Shown here piece by piece: positions 15,047 through 23,981 of a stretch of 24,093 nucleotides of DNA. The translations under genes were made by a program, and so were the position numbers. Below the pieces are notes generated by a model, which saw nothing but the letters and a program-made list of their open reading frames with translations, did not search any database and was not told the origin of the DNA. The stretch is from JACJYE01 sp964432875 (GTDB lineage Bacteria > Bacteroidota > Bacteroidia > Chitinophagales > Saprospiraceae), in NCBI GenBank assembly GCA_964432875.1, contig CAYSPJ010000082.1, forward strand, positions 1 through 24,093, written 5' to 3'. Within the stretch, counting starts at the first letter, position 1; every line of letters starts with the position of its first letter.

Positions 15047-16069
15047 ATGGGACATTCTGCATTTCATTATATTGACGGTTCGCTGGGCTTCCCGCCCCCC
15101 TTCCGCGAAAGCGGCGCACAGTTTTACACCTTCGTTTTTTCTTCCAGCCAGGAGAAGCTGCAAAAGGTTTGTGATAATTGGTTCAACATCCCTTCGGGTG
15201 GCGCGGTGCGCTATGAACCGCTGCTGCCAGTCGTATTGGTCTCCTTTGCCCGTTATGCTAGTTCAGCACCTGCCTCGCCGCCCTATGATCAATGGGGTTT
15301 TGTACCTTATCACGAAGCCATTTTTTCCATTTTTGCCGTCCGCCTGAAAAAAGTGGGCGGCATTTGGCTGGCCGAGCATGTCGGGGCCCTGGTGCCTTAT
15401 ATCTTTGTCGATGATACCATCGCCATGGCTGCTGGGCGTGAAGTGTACGGCATGCCCAAGACGATGGCAAAGGTTGGTTTGCCAGAGGGGCCTCATGCCC
15501 CTGATCTGGAGTTTAGCCTGGAAACGGTCAGCACGCCCCGCTTTTCGCCCGACGAGCCGTTTCGGTCCATGCCCATCGCCAGCCTGAGCCAGGCAGGAGA
15601 GGCAGAGAAGGGCCAGCTGCACGTCTGGGAAGATATGGAAGCAGCTTTCAAGGCCATTCAAGGTATCATTTTCGGCGGCCATCAAATACATCTGCCAAGT
15701 GCGGGCCTGCTGTTAGAAGTGGCCGATATGTTCCTGGAGCGGAAGTTGCCTTTCAGCTCGCTGCGCCAGTTGCGTAGCCTCAGCGCGCCCGATCAGGCTG
15801 CATATCAATCGATCGTGGATTTTTCTGCCCGCATGGAGCGCTTTGAGCGGGCGGGCTTGCTGCCTGGCCACTTCCGCCTGAGCTTGCCAGAAAACGCCCT
15901 CTACCCCATCAGCGAGGACTTGGGCCTGGCCGACGGCCAAAAAGCCGAGGGGGCTTTCTGGCTCGATTGGGATTTCCTTTTTGAGGGTGGCCGGGAAGTC
16001 TGGCAGCCTACCCCGGCCCGCTTGTCGTTTTGGCAATGGCTGCAGGGGTGGTTAAGGGGCGGCAGATGA
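15047..16069 (+). CDS. Acetoacetate decarboxylase superfamily protein
   Basis: The 340-residue protein contains TIAMAAGREVYGMPKTMAKV, which aligns with the active-site segment AIAVGRELSAYPKKLG of clostridial acetoacetate decarboxylase. Lys138 matches the Schiff-base lysine (Lys115), while the neighbouring Lys116, which lowers its pKa, is Thr139 here. Surrounding likeness includes VRYEPLLPVVLVSFA and FVPYHEAIFSIFAV. Family members without the classical active site can act as aldolase-dehydratases, so decarboxylation of acetoacetate should not be assumed. It is about 100 residues longer than the clostridial enzyme. No signal peptide is seen, so it is cytoplasmic. The ATG at 15047 follows a -7 box by 45 bases; the GTG at 14975 lies upstream of that promoter and is rejected. 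A terminator follows, then the FAD oxidoreductase gene. Confidence 0.82.
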   Translation: MGHSAFHYIDGSLGFPPPFRESGAQFYTFVFSSSQEKLQKVCDNWFNIPSGGAVRYEPLLPVVLVSFARYASSAPASPPYDQWGFVPYHEAIFSIFAVRLKKVGGIWLAEHVGALVPYIFVDDTIAMAAGREVYGMPKTMAKVGLPEGPHAPDLEFSLETVSTPRFSPDEPFRSMPIASLSQAGEAEKGQLHVWEDMEAAFKAIQGIIFGGHQIHLPSAGLLLEVADMFLERKLPFSSLRQLRSLSAPDQAAYQSIVDFSARMERFERAGLLPGHFRLSLPENALYPISEDLGLADGQKAEGAFWLDWDFLFEGGREVWQPTPARLSFWQWLQGWLRGGR

Positions 16070-16076
16070 ATTTGGG

Positions 16077-16101
16077 AAAGACAGGTCATGACCTGTTTTT
16101 T
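16077..16101 (+). terminator. Rho-independent terminator after the ADC-like gene
   Basis: The perfect palindrome ACAGGTCATGACCTGT (16081-16096) folds as a 6-bp stem with loop CATG, and the A-rich left flank can pair with the following T-run (16096-16101). It lies seven bases after the stop of the ADC-like gene and 64 bases before the next ATG on the same strand. The palindrome could also bind a dimeric regulator. Confidence 0.7.
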
Positions 16102-16164
16102 ACGGCATGAATCCATACGGATAATCACATTCAAATATGAATCAGCATACAAAACTCGTAGCAA

Positions 16165-18387
16165 ATGGCTGAAGAAACTAAACCGATTCAAAAAATCGCC
16201 GTCCTGGGCGGTGGCGTCTCTTCGATGACGGCAGTGATGGAGCTGACCGAAGACCCCAATTGGAAAGAGCAATACGAGATCACCGTCTATCAACTGGGCT
16301 GGCGCTTGGGCGGCAAGGGGGCCAGCGGCCGCAATCAAGATATGTACAACCGGATCGAAGAACACGGCTTGCATCTTTGGTTTGGCTTTTACGACAACGC
16401 CTTCGATTTGATGCAGCGCTGCTATAAAGCCAATGCCCGCCCTCTGGGCCGCCCCCTGGCTACCTGGCAGGAAGCCTTCAAACCCTACGACTACGTCTTT
16501 TTGGAGGAGCACGTCAACGGCAAATGGGAGCATTGGCCGCTGCGCTTCCCCCGCAACAGCCAGATGCCCGGCAAGATGGCCCCGCCGCCTACGGTTTGGC
16601 AATACTTCCATCTCTGCCTGTCGTACCTGCATCAATTCTACAACGCCATGCAGGAAGCCGCCGATGAGCCCGTGGATGGGCCGCTGCCGGCTGCTTCCAA
16701 AAAGCCGCGCGAAGGCTGTCTGGGGCTGCTCCTGGGCTTCGGCCGCTTGCTGGGCAGCCAGCAAAAGATGGCCGAGCACCAATCTTTTTTCGAAGGACTG
16801 GAAGAATGGTGGAAAAAGGTCGAGCACGAAGCCGAAGCCGTCGCTTTAGACGTAGGCGGCCGCCTCCTTTTCGCTGCCATGAAACTGGTGGAACACACCC
16901 TCGACAACCACCACTCCGGCCACCATAATGCCCTGCTCGAACTGATCGAACGGATCCTCAAATGGTTTTGGGGGCGGCTGGAGCACAAAATCGAGGGCGA
17001 TACCCAAGCCCGCCACCTCTGGATCGCTATGGACTTCGCCCTGTCGAACCTGCGCGGTATGATCAAGGACAAAGTGGTCACCGAGGGCTTTGATGTCATC
17101 AATCACCTGGACTACCGCGATTGGATCAAAGCCCATGGCGCCTCAACAATCACCCTCGATTCGGCAGCCGTGCAAGCTATGTACGGCTTGATCTTCGGCG
17201 GCTACAAATACTATTCTTTCGAGGCAGGTACCGCTCTGCGTGGCGCCATGCGGCTGGCCTTCACTTACCGCGGCGCAGTGTATTACCGGATGCAAGCGGG
17301 TATGGGCGATACGATCTTCGCACCCATATACGAAGTGCTGCACAAGCGCGGGGTGCGCTTCGAGTTTTTCCACAAAGTGGAAAACCTCAAGCTCAACGCC
17401 GCCAAAGACCAGATCGAAGCCATCGAGATGAGCGTGCAGGCTACTTTGGCCAACGGCCAGCAGGAATACAACCCCTTGTTTGACGTCAAAGGCCTGCCTT
17501 GCTGGCCCAGCGAGCCCTTCTACGAACAGTTAGAGCAAGGCGAGGAGCTGAAGAAACAAGGCATCAACCTGGAGTCGTACTGGTCGCCTTGGCCCAATGT
17601 GGCCAAAAAGGTGCTGAAGCAGGGCGAGGATTTCGACCTCCTCATCCAGGGCATCGCCATCGGCGCCTTGCCAGTCATCGCCAAAGAGCTCATCGATGCC
17701 CGCGATGACTGGAAGCAGATGGTGAAAATGGTGACTGCCACCGAGACCCAGGCCTTCCAGCTCTGGTTTAAACCCGACGTGGCGGGCTTGGGCTGGCCCT
17801 ACTGGATGGCCGAAACACCATTGTCTGGCACCTACAAAGAACCTTTCGATACCTGGGCCGACATGAGCGACCTCATCGTCCGCGAAAGCTGGCCTGATAA
17901 CCATTTCCCCAACAATATCGCCTACGTGTGCGGCCCGCTCGAGCGCCGCGGCCCTTTCCACTGGAACTTCACCGACCATGGCGTACCTCAAAAAGCTTAT
18001 GACGCGGTCAAGGCCGGCACGCTTGATTACTTGCAAACTTTGGCCCATCACCTCTGGCCCAATACCTCGCCCGCCAACGCCCCGCAGGACTTCAACTGGA
18101 GCCTGCTCGTCGCTCCGCAGGGCGGCGAGGGCCTGGAGCGCTTCAATCAACAGTTTTTCCGGGTCAATATCGACCCCTCAGAATTGTACGTGCTTTCCGA
18201 AACCAATAGCAGCCGCCACCGTTTGAAAACCGATCAGAGCGGCTTCGGCAATATGTACATCACCGGAGACTGGATCGACAACGGCTTCAACGCCGGTTGT
18301 GTGGAGGCTTCGGTCATCGCTGGCAAGCAGACGGCGCGGGCAGTTTTGAACAAAAATTACGACATTTACGGGGAAAAGGATCTTTGA
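16165..18387 (+). CDS. Large FAD-dependent oxidoreductase, phytoene desaturase/HpnE-like
   Basis: The 740-residue protein begins with a Rossmann dinucleotide-binding motif (KIAVLGGGVSSMTAVMEL, residues 10-27), then GWRLGGKGASGRN (45-57) and RIEEHGLHLWFGFYDNAF (63-80), the pattern seen in carotenoid desaturases and hydroxysqualene dehydroxylase (HpnE). Near the C-terminus YITGDWIDNGFNAGCVEASV (about 698-717) is the second FAD-binding motif. Such enzymes oxidise isoprenoid or other hydrophobic substrates. The chain is some 200 residues longer than desaturases because a charged, mostly helical segment (about 150-330, with HHSGHHNALLELIERILKWF) is inserted after the FAD start. No signal peptide is seen; membrane association is possible. 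It follows the ADC-like gene with a terminator between, so the two may be independently expressed. The substrate is unknown. Confidence 0.85.
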   Translation: MAEETKPIQKIAVLGGGVSSMTAVMELTEDPNWKEQYEITVYQLGWRLGGKGASGRNQDMYNRIEEHGLHLWFGFYDNAFDLMQRCYKANARPLGRPLATWQEAFKPYDYVFLEEHVNGKWEHWPLRFPRNSQMPGKMAPPPTVWQYFHLCLSYLHQFYNAMQEAADEPVDGPLPAASKKPREGCLGLLLGFGRLLGSQQKMAEHQSFFEGLEEWWKKVEHEAEAVALDVGGRLLFAAMKLVEHTLDNHHSGHHNALLELIERILKWFWGRLEHKIEGDTQARHLWIAMDFALSNLRGMIKDKVVTEGFDVINHLDYRDWIKAHGASTITLDSAAVQAMYGLIFGGYKYYSFEAGTALRGAMRLAFTYRGAVYYRMQAGMGDTIFAPIYEVLHKRGVRFEFFHKVENLKLNAAKDQIEAIEMSVQATLANGQQEYNPLFDVKGLPCWPSEPFYEQLEQGEELKKQGINLESYWSPWPNVAKKVLKQGEDFDLLIQGIAIGALPVIAKELIDARDDWKQMVKMVTATETQAFQLWFKPDVAGLGWPYWMAETPLSGTYKEPFDTWADMSDLIVRESWPDNHFPNNIAYVCGPLERRGPFHWNFTDHGVPQKAYDAVKAGTLDYLQTLAHHLWPNTSPANAPQDFNWSLLVAPQGGEGLERFNQQFFRVNIDPSELYVLSETNSSRHRLKTDQSGFGNMYITGDWIDNGFNAGCVEASVIAGKQTARAVLNKNYDIYGEKDL

Positions 18388-18617
18388 AGGAGGGAAGTTG
18401 CGGGTATTGAAACAATTGGGGGCGTATGCAGATAGCGGTGATGTTGACCTGCCCGGCACTAGTGCCTGCCCATACGAAGGCGCCTTAAGAGAGCATAGCC
18501 CCGCTACCTGATCAAAGCATAAAAATAGCCTTTAGCCCGCGATGAATCCCGTCGCAACAGGGCCGAAACCTGAAACCCGCTATACAATAATACTAGCGTT
18601 TAACCCAAACATACGGT
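18388..18617. other. Intergenic region with a 12-bp palindrome
   Basis: These 230 bases hold no gene. GGCACTAGTGCC (18455-18466) is a perfect palindrome, flanked further out by CGTATG (18423-18428) and CATACG (18471-18476). No T-run follows, so it does not look like a terminator. No exact TAnnTTTG box was seen before the kinase-cyclase gene. Confidence 0.5.
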
Positions 18618-21600
18618 ATGAGCGGCGGCAATGAATTTCAAATCGCGGAAACTTTATACCGGGGCAACCGGAACACAGTCTATCGGGCCGTGCGCCAGTC
18701 GGACGGGCTGCCCATGGTGCTCAAGGTGCTGAGCAGCGAGTATGCCAGCCCGCTGGAAGCCGTACTGCTGAAGCGCGAATACGAACTGGGGCTTTCCCTC
18801 TCTATGCCCGGCGTGCCCCGGTTCGATTCCTTCGGCAGATTCGACAACCGCTATGCCATCTTTATGGAGGATAGCGGCGGCAAATCGCTGCGGCATTTAT
18901 TTGCTGGGCGCAACATTGATATTGTTACCTTCCTCCACATCGCCATCCAGTTGAGCCAGATTTTGGGCCGCCTGCATACTCAGCAAATTATCCATCGGGA
19001 CATCAAGCCGGATAATATCCTCTATCAGCCCGAAAAGCAGCAAGTCATGCTGATCGATTTTGGGATGGCGGCGCGCCTTGCTGCCGGGGTGCCCGATGCA
19101 GCGGTGCGTACGGCTATGGAAGGCACTTTGGCCTACATCTCGCCAGAGCAGACCGGGCGGATGAACCGGACAGTGGACCACCGCGCCGATTTCTACGCCC
19201 TGGGCATGACTTGCTACGAGCTGCTGGCCGGCTCCTTGCCCTTCCAGGCTACCCATCCGCTGGAGTGGGTCCACGCTCACTTGGCCCAAGAGCCGCCGGA
19301 CTTGCGCCGTTTCCGCCCCGATCTGCCCGAGCCGTTGGCTCAAATCATCGGGCGGCTCCTGGCAAAAATGGCGGAAAGCCGCTACCAGAGCGCGCAGAGC
19401 CTGCAACGGGATTTTGAAAACTGCTTGCAGCAGTGGACGGCGGCGGGCCAGATCATCCCCTTCCCTCTGGGTGCGGCCGAGACGCGGGCGCACTTCCACA
19501 TCCCGGCTAAACTCTATGGGCGCGAGCAGGAGGTGCATAGCCTGGCAGCTTCTATCGAGCGCGTCGTGAGCGCCGGCCGGCCAGAGTTGATCCTGGTGTC
19601 GGGTTATTCCGGGGTGGGCAAAACGGCTTTCGTGCGAGAGGCTCAAAAACAAGTGGTCGCCGCCAGGGGGTTTTACATTTCCGGCAAGTTTGACCAACTC
19701 AATCGCCGTACGCCTTACCTGGGCTTGAGCCTGGCTTTCTCCGAATTGGCACACCAGTTGTTGGCAGAAAAAGAAGAGGTGATTGAACGTTGGCGGGGCC
19801 GCTTTCTCGATGCCTTGGGCGGCAATATCCGGCTAATCAACGAATTGGTGCCAGCCTTTGAGCTGGTGTTCGGTACCCATCCGCCACTGCCGGCTTTATC
19901 GGCTGAAGAGGCCTCCAACCGTTTCCTGCACACTTGGCAGGGATTCGTAAAAGTCCTCGCCCAGCCTGAGCATCCTTTAATCCTTTTCCTGGATGACCTG
20001 CAATGGGCTGATCTGGCTTCCCTGCGCCTGATGGAGTCCTTGTTTTCCGATCCTGCTATCCGCTCGCTTTGCTTCATCGGCGCTTATCGCGACAACGAGA
20101 TACACGAGTTCCACCCCTTGCGGCAGGCTTACGCCAATGCCCAGAAAACGCTGCCAGTGCGTGAGATACACTTGCTGCCGCTTTCCCAGCAGCACGTCAA
20201 CGAAATGCTGGTGGATATGCTGGGCCGGCCAGCCTCAGAAACCGAAGCCCTGGCACAGTTGTTGGTGGCCAAAACGCACGGGAATCCCTTTTTCCTCATT
20301 CAAGCCCTGAAGGCCCTCCACGAGGGTGCCGGGCTTTACTACGATGCTCCTGCCCGCCGCTGGGAATGGGACTTGGGCCGCATCCAGGCCATGAACATCA
20401 CCGATAATGTGGTGGAACTGATGGTGGCGAAAATCCAGCAGGGGTCGCTGCAGGCCCAGCGTATGTTGAAGCTGGCCGCTTGTATCGGCAATGAATTTTC
20501 CTTGCGGGCTTTGTCGGCGGTGGCCCTGCCGGATGAACTGCCCGCCCTTTTAGAGGCAGTAGAACAAGGTTTGGTCCAGCCGCAGGATGATGCTTACTTG
20601 CTGCTCACCGATGCGGAGCAATTGGTCGCTTTGTACGAGGGTCAAGCCACTATTGATGCGCAGTTTCAATTTTTACACGACCGGGTGCAACAGGCTGCTT
20701 ATTCCCTCCTGACTGATGAGGAGCGGCAGCTCGCCCACCTGCATTTGGGGCAGCAAGTGCTGAGCCAAACGCAGGGAGTCGCGCAATCGGAAAAAATCTT
20801 CGATATCTGCAATCATCTCAATCAGGGTAGGGCCTTGCTGGCAGATGGTGGCGAAAGGCTGCAATTGGCAGAGCTCAACCTCATTGCCGGGCGCCGGGCA
20901 GCGGCGGCCACCGCCTATGGGCCGGCGCTCGACTACCTGAACAACGGCTTGAGCCTCCTGCCGGCCGATGCCTGGCGCCAGGCTTACCAGCTTTGCTATA
21001 GCCTATATGTCCACATTGCTGAATGTCAATACCTCAATGGCGAAACGGCAGAAGCGGAAAAAACGATGGATTACGTGCTGGCCCGTGCGGTAAGCCGCCT
21101 GGATAAGCTGCGGGTTTACCGCATCATGGTGGATATGCTCACCGTGCAGGTAGCACACCTCAGGGTGATCGAAACCATTGGGGAAGCTCTGAAGTTGTTT
21201 GGCATCAAGATGCCGCGCAAGCCGCTGGCGACCAAGCTGCGGGTGTTGGCCGATTTGCTGGAAGCAAAGTATCGGATGAGGAATATCCAGCCAGAAGCCA
21301 TCCCTACGCTGCCAGCCAGCCAGGATGAAGAGCATATCGAACTGGCCGGCATGCTTCTTACGGCTGGCCCTTCGGCCTATATTTCTAATCAGGACCTCTT
21401 TGCCTGGATGGTCTTATTTGAAGTGCGCTATGCCTTGCGCCAGGGCAATACGCCTTCCTCCTCACTGGGATATATGGGCTATGGCATGATCGTCCATGCT
21501 GCCTTTGGGGATATGGAGACGGCTTATCGGCTCATCGCCCCTGCTCTGCAGCTCAACGAGGACATGGGCAACCCCTTCCCCGTGCACAAGCTGAAATACG

Positions 21601-23981
21601 TCAGCATCAATTTTATCCGCCACTATAAAGAAGAGGTAGCGGCTTTCCTGGAAGAAATGCCCTTACTCTACCGGGTATGCCTGGAAGCGGGTGATCCCAT
21701 CTATGCCGGTTTTTGCCTGACCAACTCCTTGTGGTACGCGATCGTGATGGGTAAAAACCTCGACAACCTCTGTGAAGAAGGCTTGAATAATTTACGTTTG
21801 CTGAAAAACACGAAAAACATCAATAGCTATGATCTGCTGCTGACCCGCCTGCAGGCGATGCTGGCGCTCAGCGGCCGCCTGCTGGAGCCCTGGCATCTCG
21901 AGCGGGAAGGTGTTGATCTGGCTGAAAGAGTCGAGCTCTACAAGGCCGAGCGCTCCCTGGCGCAATTGGCCAACCTCTACACCAGCATCTTGCAGATGGG
22001 GTACATGCTCGGCGAGCCGGCCCTTTCCTATGCGCAGCTCGAAGCGGCCCAGCAATACACGCCCTACCTGAACGGCTCGGTGATGTATTCCGAGTTTGCG
22101 CTCTATTCCATCTTGGCTTCCTGGGCGCTTTACCAGGAGTCTTCCTGGCTGAGGCGCCGCCGCCTGCGGCAATTGGCGGCGGGGCATCTGCGGCAGCTCC
22201 GCAAGGCCGCCGCTGGCTGCCCGGGAAATTACGAGTGTACTTATTTGCTGGCCGCTGGGGCCATGTATTTAATGCGGGGCAGGCCACAAAAAGCGCTGCG
22301 GCTGCTCGAACAGGCGGCTGAGCAGGGTGAAAAGCGCGAGCTGTTTTATATCGCTGCTTTGGCCAAGGAGCTGATTGCCATCCGGTATTTAGCACTGGGG
22401 GAACGCCGCGTAGCACGCCTTTACCTGCGCGAGAGCCGCTTTGCTTACCGGCAGTGGGGGGCTCACGCCAAAGTGCGCCAACTGGAGCAAGCCTACCCGG
22501 ATTTGTTGCTCGATAGCCTGGTGCCGCACGTTGCCGCCAGCGAATCCATTGACAGCTCTTCCTCCGATGGCTTTGACCTCGACCTGGCTAGCCTGATGAA
22601 ATCAGCCACGGCCATTTCTGGTGAGATCATGCTGGACAAGCTGTTGCCCGCCATGATTCATATCGTCGTAGAGAACGCCGGGGCTCAGCGCGGCTACCTC
22701 ATCCTCGAACAGGATGCGCAGTTTGTGCTGCGGGCCTGCCAGGAAAACCGGGAAGAGCCCCCCGTCCTCTTGCCTGCTCTGCCAGTGGAGGACAGCGGCA
22801 GGGTGCCCGAGTCCATCATCAACTATACCCTGCGCACCCGCACCCCCTTAATCCTGGATTATGCCGCTGCCGACGAGCGCTTCCGCCAGGATCCATACAT
22901 CCAGGAGCGCCAGCCCAAGTCCATCTTGTGCGTGCCGATCTTACACAAAGGCGTGCTCAAGGGCGCTTTTTATCTGGAAAACAACCTGATCGCCCAGGCT
23001 TTCTCCGATACCCAGGCCGACGTGGCAGCCATCCTTTCTGCCCAGACGGCGGTTTCGCTGGAAAATGCCTTGCTCTATAAAGACCTGGAAGAAGCCCTCG
23101 AAAAACAGGTTGTCCTGACCAACGCGTACAGCCGCTTCACCCCCCGGGAGTATCTCCGCTTCCTGGGCCACGACTCGATCCTGGATGTCAAATTGGGCGA
23201 CCACCGCCACGAAAATATGACGGTACTCTTTTCGGATGTGCGCTCCTATACCGCGATTTCAGAACAACTGACGCCCGAGGAGAATTTCCAGCTGATGAGC
23301 ACCTATTTCAAGCAGATGTCTAAAATCGTCGCTGAGCATCAAGGCATCATCAACCAACTGCTCGGCGACGGCATCATGGCCTTTTTTACCAGCCCGGAAA
23401 AGGCCCTGGAAGCTGCCGTGGCCATGCAGCTCCGGCTGCAGCGCTACAATCAATCGCGTCTCGTCAAAGGCTATATCGCCTTGCGGGTGGGCATCGGCCT
23501 GCACACGGGCCCGGTCATCATCGGCATCATGGGCGATGAAGGCCGCATGGACATCACCATCTCCTCCGATACCGTCAACACCGCTTCGCGCATTGAAGGC
23601 CTGACCAAGCATTTTGGCGCCAACATCCTGCTCAGCGAGCAGGTGATGGCGCAGCTGAGCGACGCAGCCCGCCAGCAGCTGCGCACTTTGGGCAAAGTCC
23701 AGTTGCAAGGCAAGAGCGAGGAGGTCGGCATCTTTGAATGCTTTGGCGGCGACGAGCCGGAAACCTCCGCTGGCAAAGCGGCAAGCCAGGTGGCTTTCCA
23801 AGCGGCTCTGGCCGCCTACGCGGCTGGGCAATTCCCAAGCGCAGTGGATAGCTTGAGCCAAGTCGCGGCACTAAACGCTGATGACCGTCCGGCCCAGTTC
23901 TTCTTGGAAAAAGCCCAAAAGCTCCGGCTCGCCACCCCGGTCGGGGATTGGACGGGAGTAGAGCAGATGCGGGTGAAATGA
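18618..23981 (+). CDS. Ser/Thr kinase - STAND ATPase - GAF - class III nucleotide cyclase protein
   Basis: This 1787-residue cytoplasmic protein joins five modules. Residues 1-275 are a Ser/Thr kinase with Lys36 (VLKVL), HRD 126-128 and DFG 147-149, apparently active. Residues about 297-700 are a STAND/AAA-type ATPase with Walker A GYSGVGKT (329-336) and Walker B LILFLDD (454-460). About 780-1300 is alpha-helical TPR-like. A GAF domain spans about 1320-1490. A class III cyclase (about 1530-1710) keeps both metal aspartates (Asp1540 in FSDVRSYT, Asp1584 in LLGDGIMAFF), transition-state Asn1654 and Arg1658 (DTVNTASR), and Thr1647 at the purine-selecting place as in class IIIb. The usual substrate-contacting lysine is Gln1580 (INQLLGD). 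A short repeat tail follows. Similar kinase-ATPase-GAF proteins ending in a cyclase or histidine kinase occur in cyanobacteria and other bacteria. Its signal and targets are unknown, and no regulator gene sits beside it. Confidence 0.93.
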   Translation: MSGGNEFQIAETLYRGNRNTVYRAVRQSDGLPMVLKVLSSEYASPLEAVLLKREYELGLSLSMPGVPRFDSFGRFDNRYAIFMEDSGGKSLRHLFAGRNIDIVTFLHIAIQLSQILGRLHTQQIIHRDIKPDNILYQPEKQQVMLIDFGMAARLAAGVPDAAVRTAMEGTLAYISPEQTGRMNRTVDHRADFYALGMTCYELLAGSLPFQATHPLEWVHAHLAQEPPDLRRFRPDLPEPLAQIIGRLLAKMAESRYQSAQSLQRDFENCLQQWTAAGQIIPFPLGAAETRAHFHIPAKLYGREQEVHSLAASIERVVSAGRPELILVSGYSGVGKTAFVREAQKQVVAARGFYISGKFDQLNRRTPYLGLSLAFSELAHQLLAEKEEVIERWRGRFLDALGGNIRLINELVPAFELVFGTHPPLPALSAEEASNRFLHTWQGFVKVLAQPEHPLILFLDDLQWADLASLRLMESLFSDPAIRSLCFIGAYRDNEIHEFHPLRQAYANAQKTLPVREIHLLPLSQQHVNEMLVDMLGRPASETEALAQLLVAKTHGNPFFLIQALKALHEGAGLYYDAPARRWEWDLGRIQAMNITDNVVELMVAKIQQGSLQAQRMLKLAACIGNEFSLRALSAVALPDELPALLEAVEQGLVQPQDDAYLLLTDAEQLVALYEGQATIDAQFQFLHDRVQQAAYSLLTDEERQLAHLHLGQQVLSQTQGVAQSEKIFDICNHLNQGRALLADGGERLQLAELNLIAGRRAAAATAYGPALDYLNNGLSLLPADAWRQAYQLCYSLYVHIAECQYLNGETAEAEKTMDYVLARAVSRLDKLRVYRIMVDMLTVQVAHLRVIETIGEALKLFGIKMPRKPLATKLRVLADLLEAKYRMRNIQPEAIPTLPASQDEEHIELAGMLLTAGPSAYISNQDLFAWMVLFEVRYALRQGNTPSSSLGYMGYGMIVHAAFGDMETAYRLIAPALQLNEDMGNPFPVHKLKYVSINFIRHYKEEVAAFLEEMPLLYRVCLEAGDPIYAGFCLTNSLWYAIVMGKNLDNLCEEGLNNLRLLKNTKNINSYDLLLTRLQAMLALSGRLLEPWHLEREGVDLAERVELYKAERSLAQLANLYTSILQMGYMLGEPALSYAQLEAAQQYTPYLNGSVMYSEFALYSILASWALYQESSWLRRRRLRQLAAGHLRQLRKAAAGCPGNYECTYLLAAGAMYLMRGRPQKALRLLEQAAEQGEKRELFYIAALAKELIAIRYLALGERRVARLYLRESRFAYRQWGAHAKVRQLEQAYPDLLLDSLVPHVAASESIDSSSSDGFDLDLASLMKSATAISGEIMLDKLLPAMIHIVVENAGAQRGYLILEQDAQFVLRACQENREEPPVLLPALPVEDSGRVPESIINYTLRTRTPLILDYAAADERFRQDPYIQERQPKSILCVPILHKGVLKGAFYLENNLIAQAFSDTQADVAAILSAQTAVSLENALLYKDLEEALEKQVVLTNAYSRFTPREYLRFLGHDSILDVKLGDHRHENMTVLFSDVRSYTAISEQLTPEENFQLMSTYFKQMSKIVAEHQGIINQLLGDGIMAFFTSPEKALEAAVAMQLRLQRYNQSRLVKGYIALRVGIGLHTGPVIIGIMGDEGRMDITISSDTVNTASRIEGLTKHFGANILLSEQVMAQLSDAARQQLRTLGKVQLQGKSEEVGIFECFGGDEPETSAGKAASQVAFQAALAAYAAGQFPSAVDSLSQVAALNADDRPAQFFLEKAQKLRLATPVGDWTGVEQMRVK

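Noticed and set aside
17530..18150. Minus-strand frame of 206 codons inside the flavoprotein gene
   Set aside because: Antisense shadow of a well-supported gene with no recognisable motifs of its own.
18897..19754. Minus-strand frame of 285 codons inside the kinase domain
   Set aside because: Antisense to the kinase motifs HRD and DFG and without family likeness.
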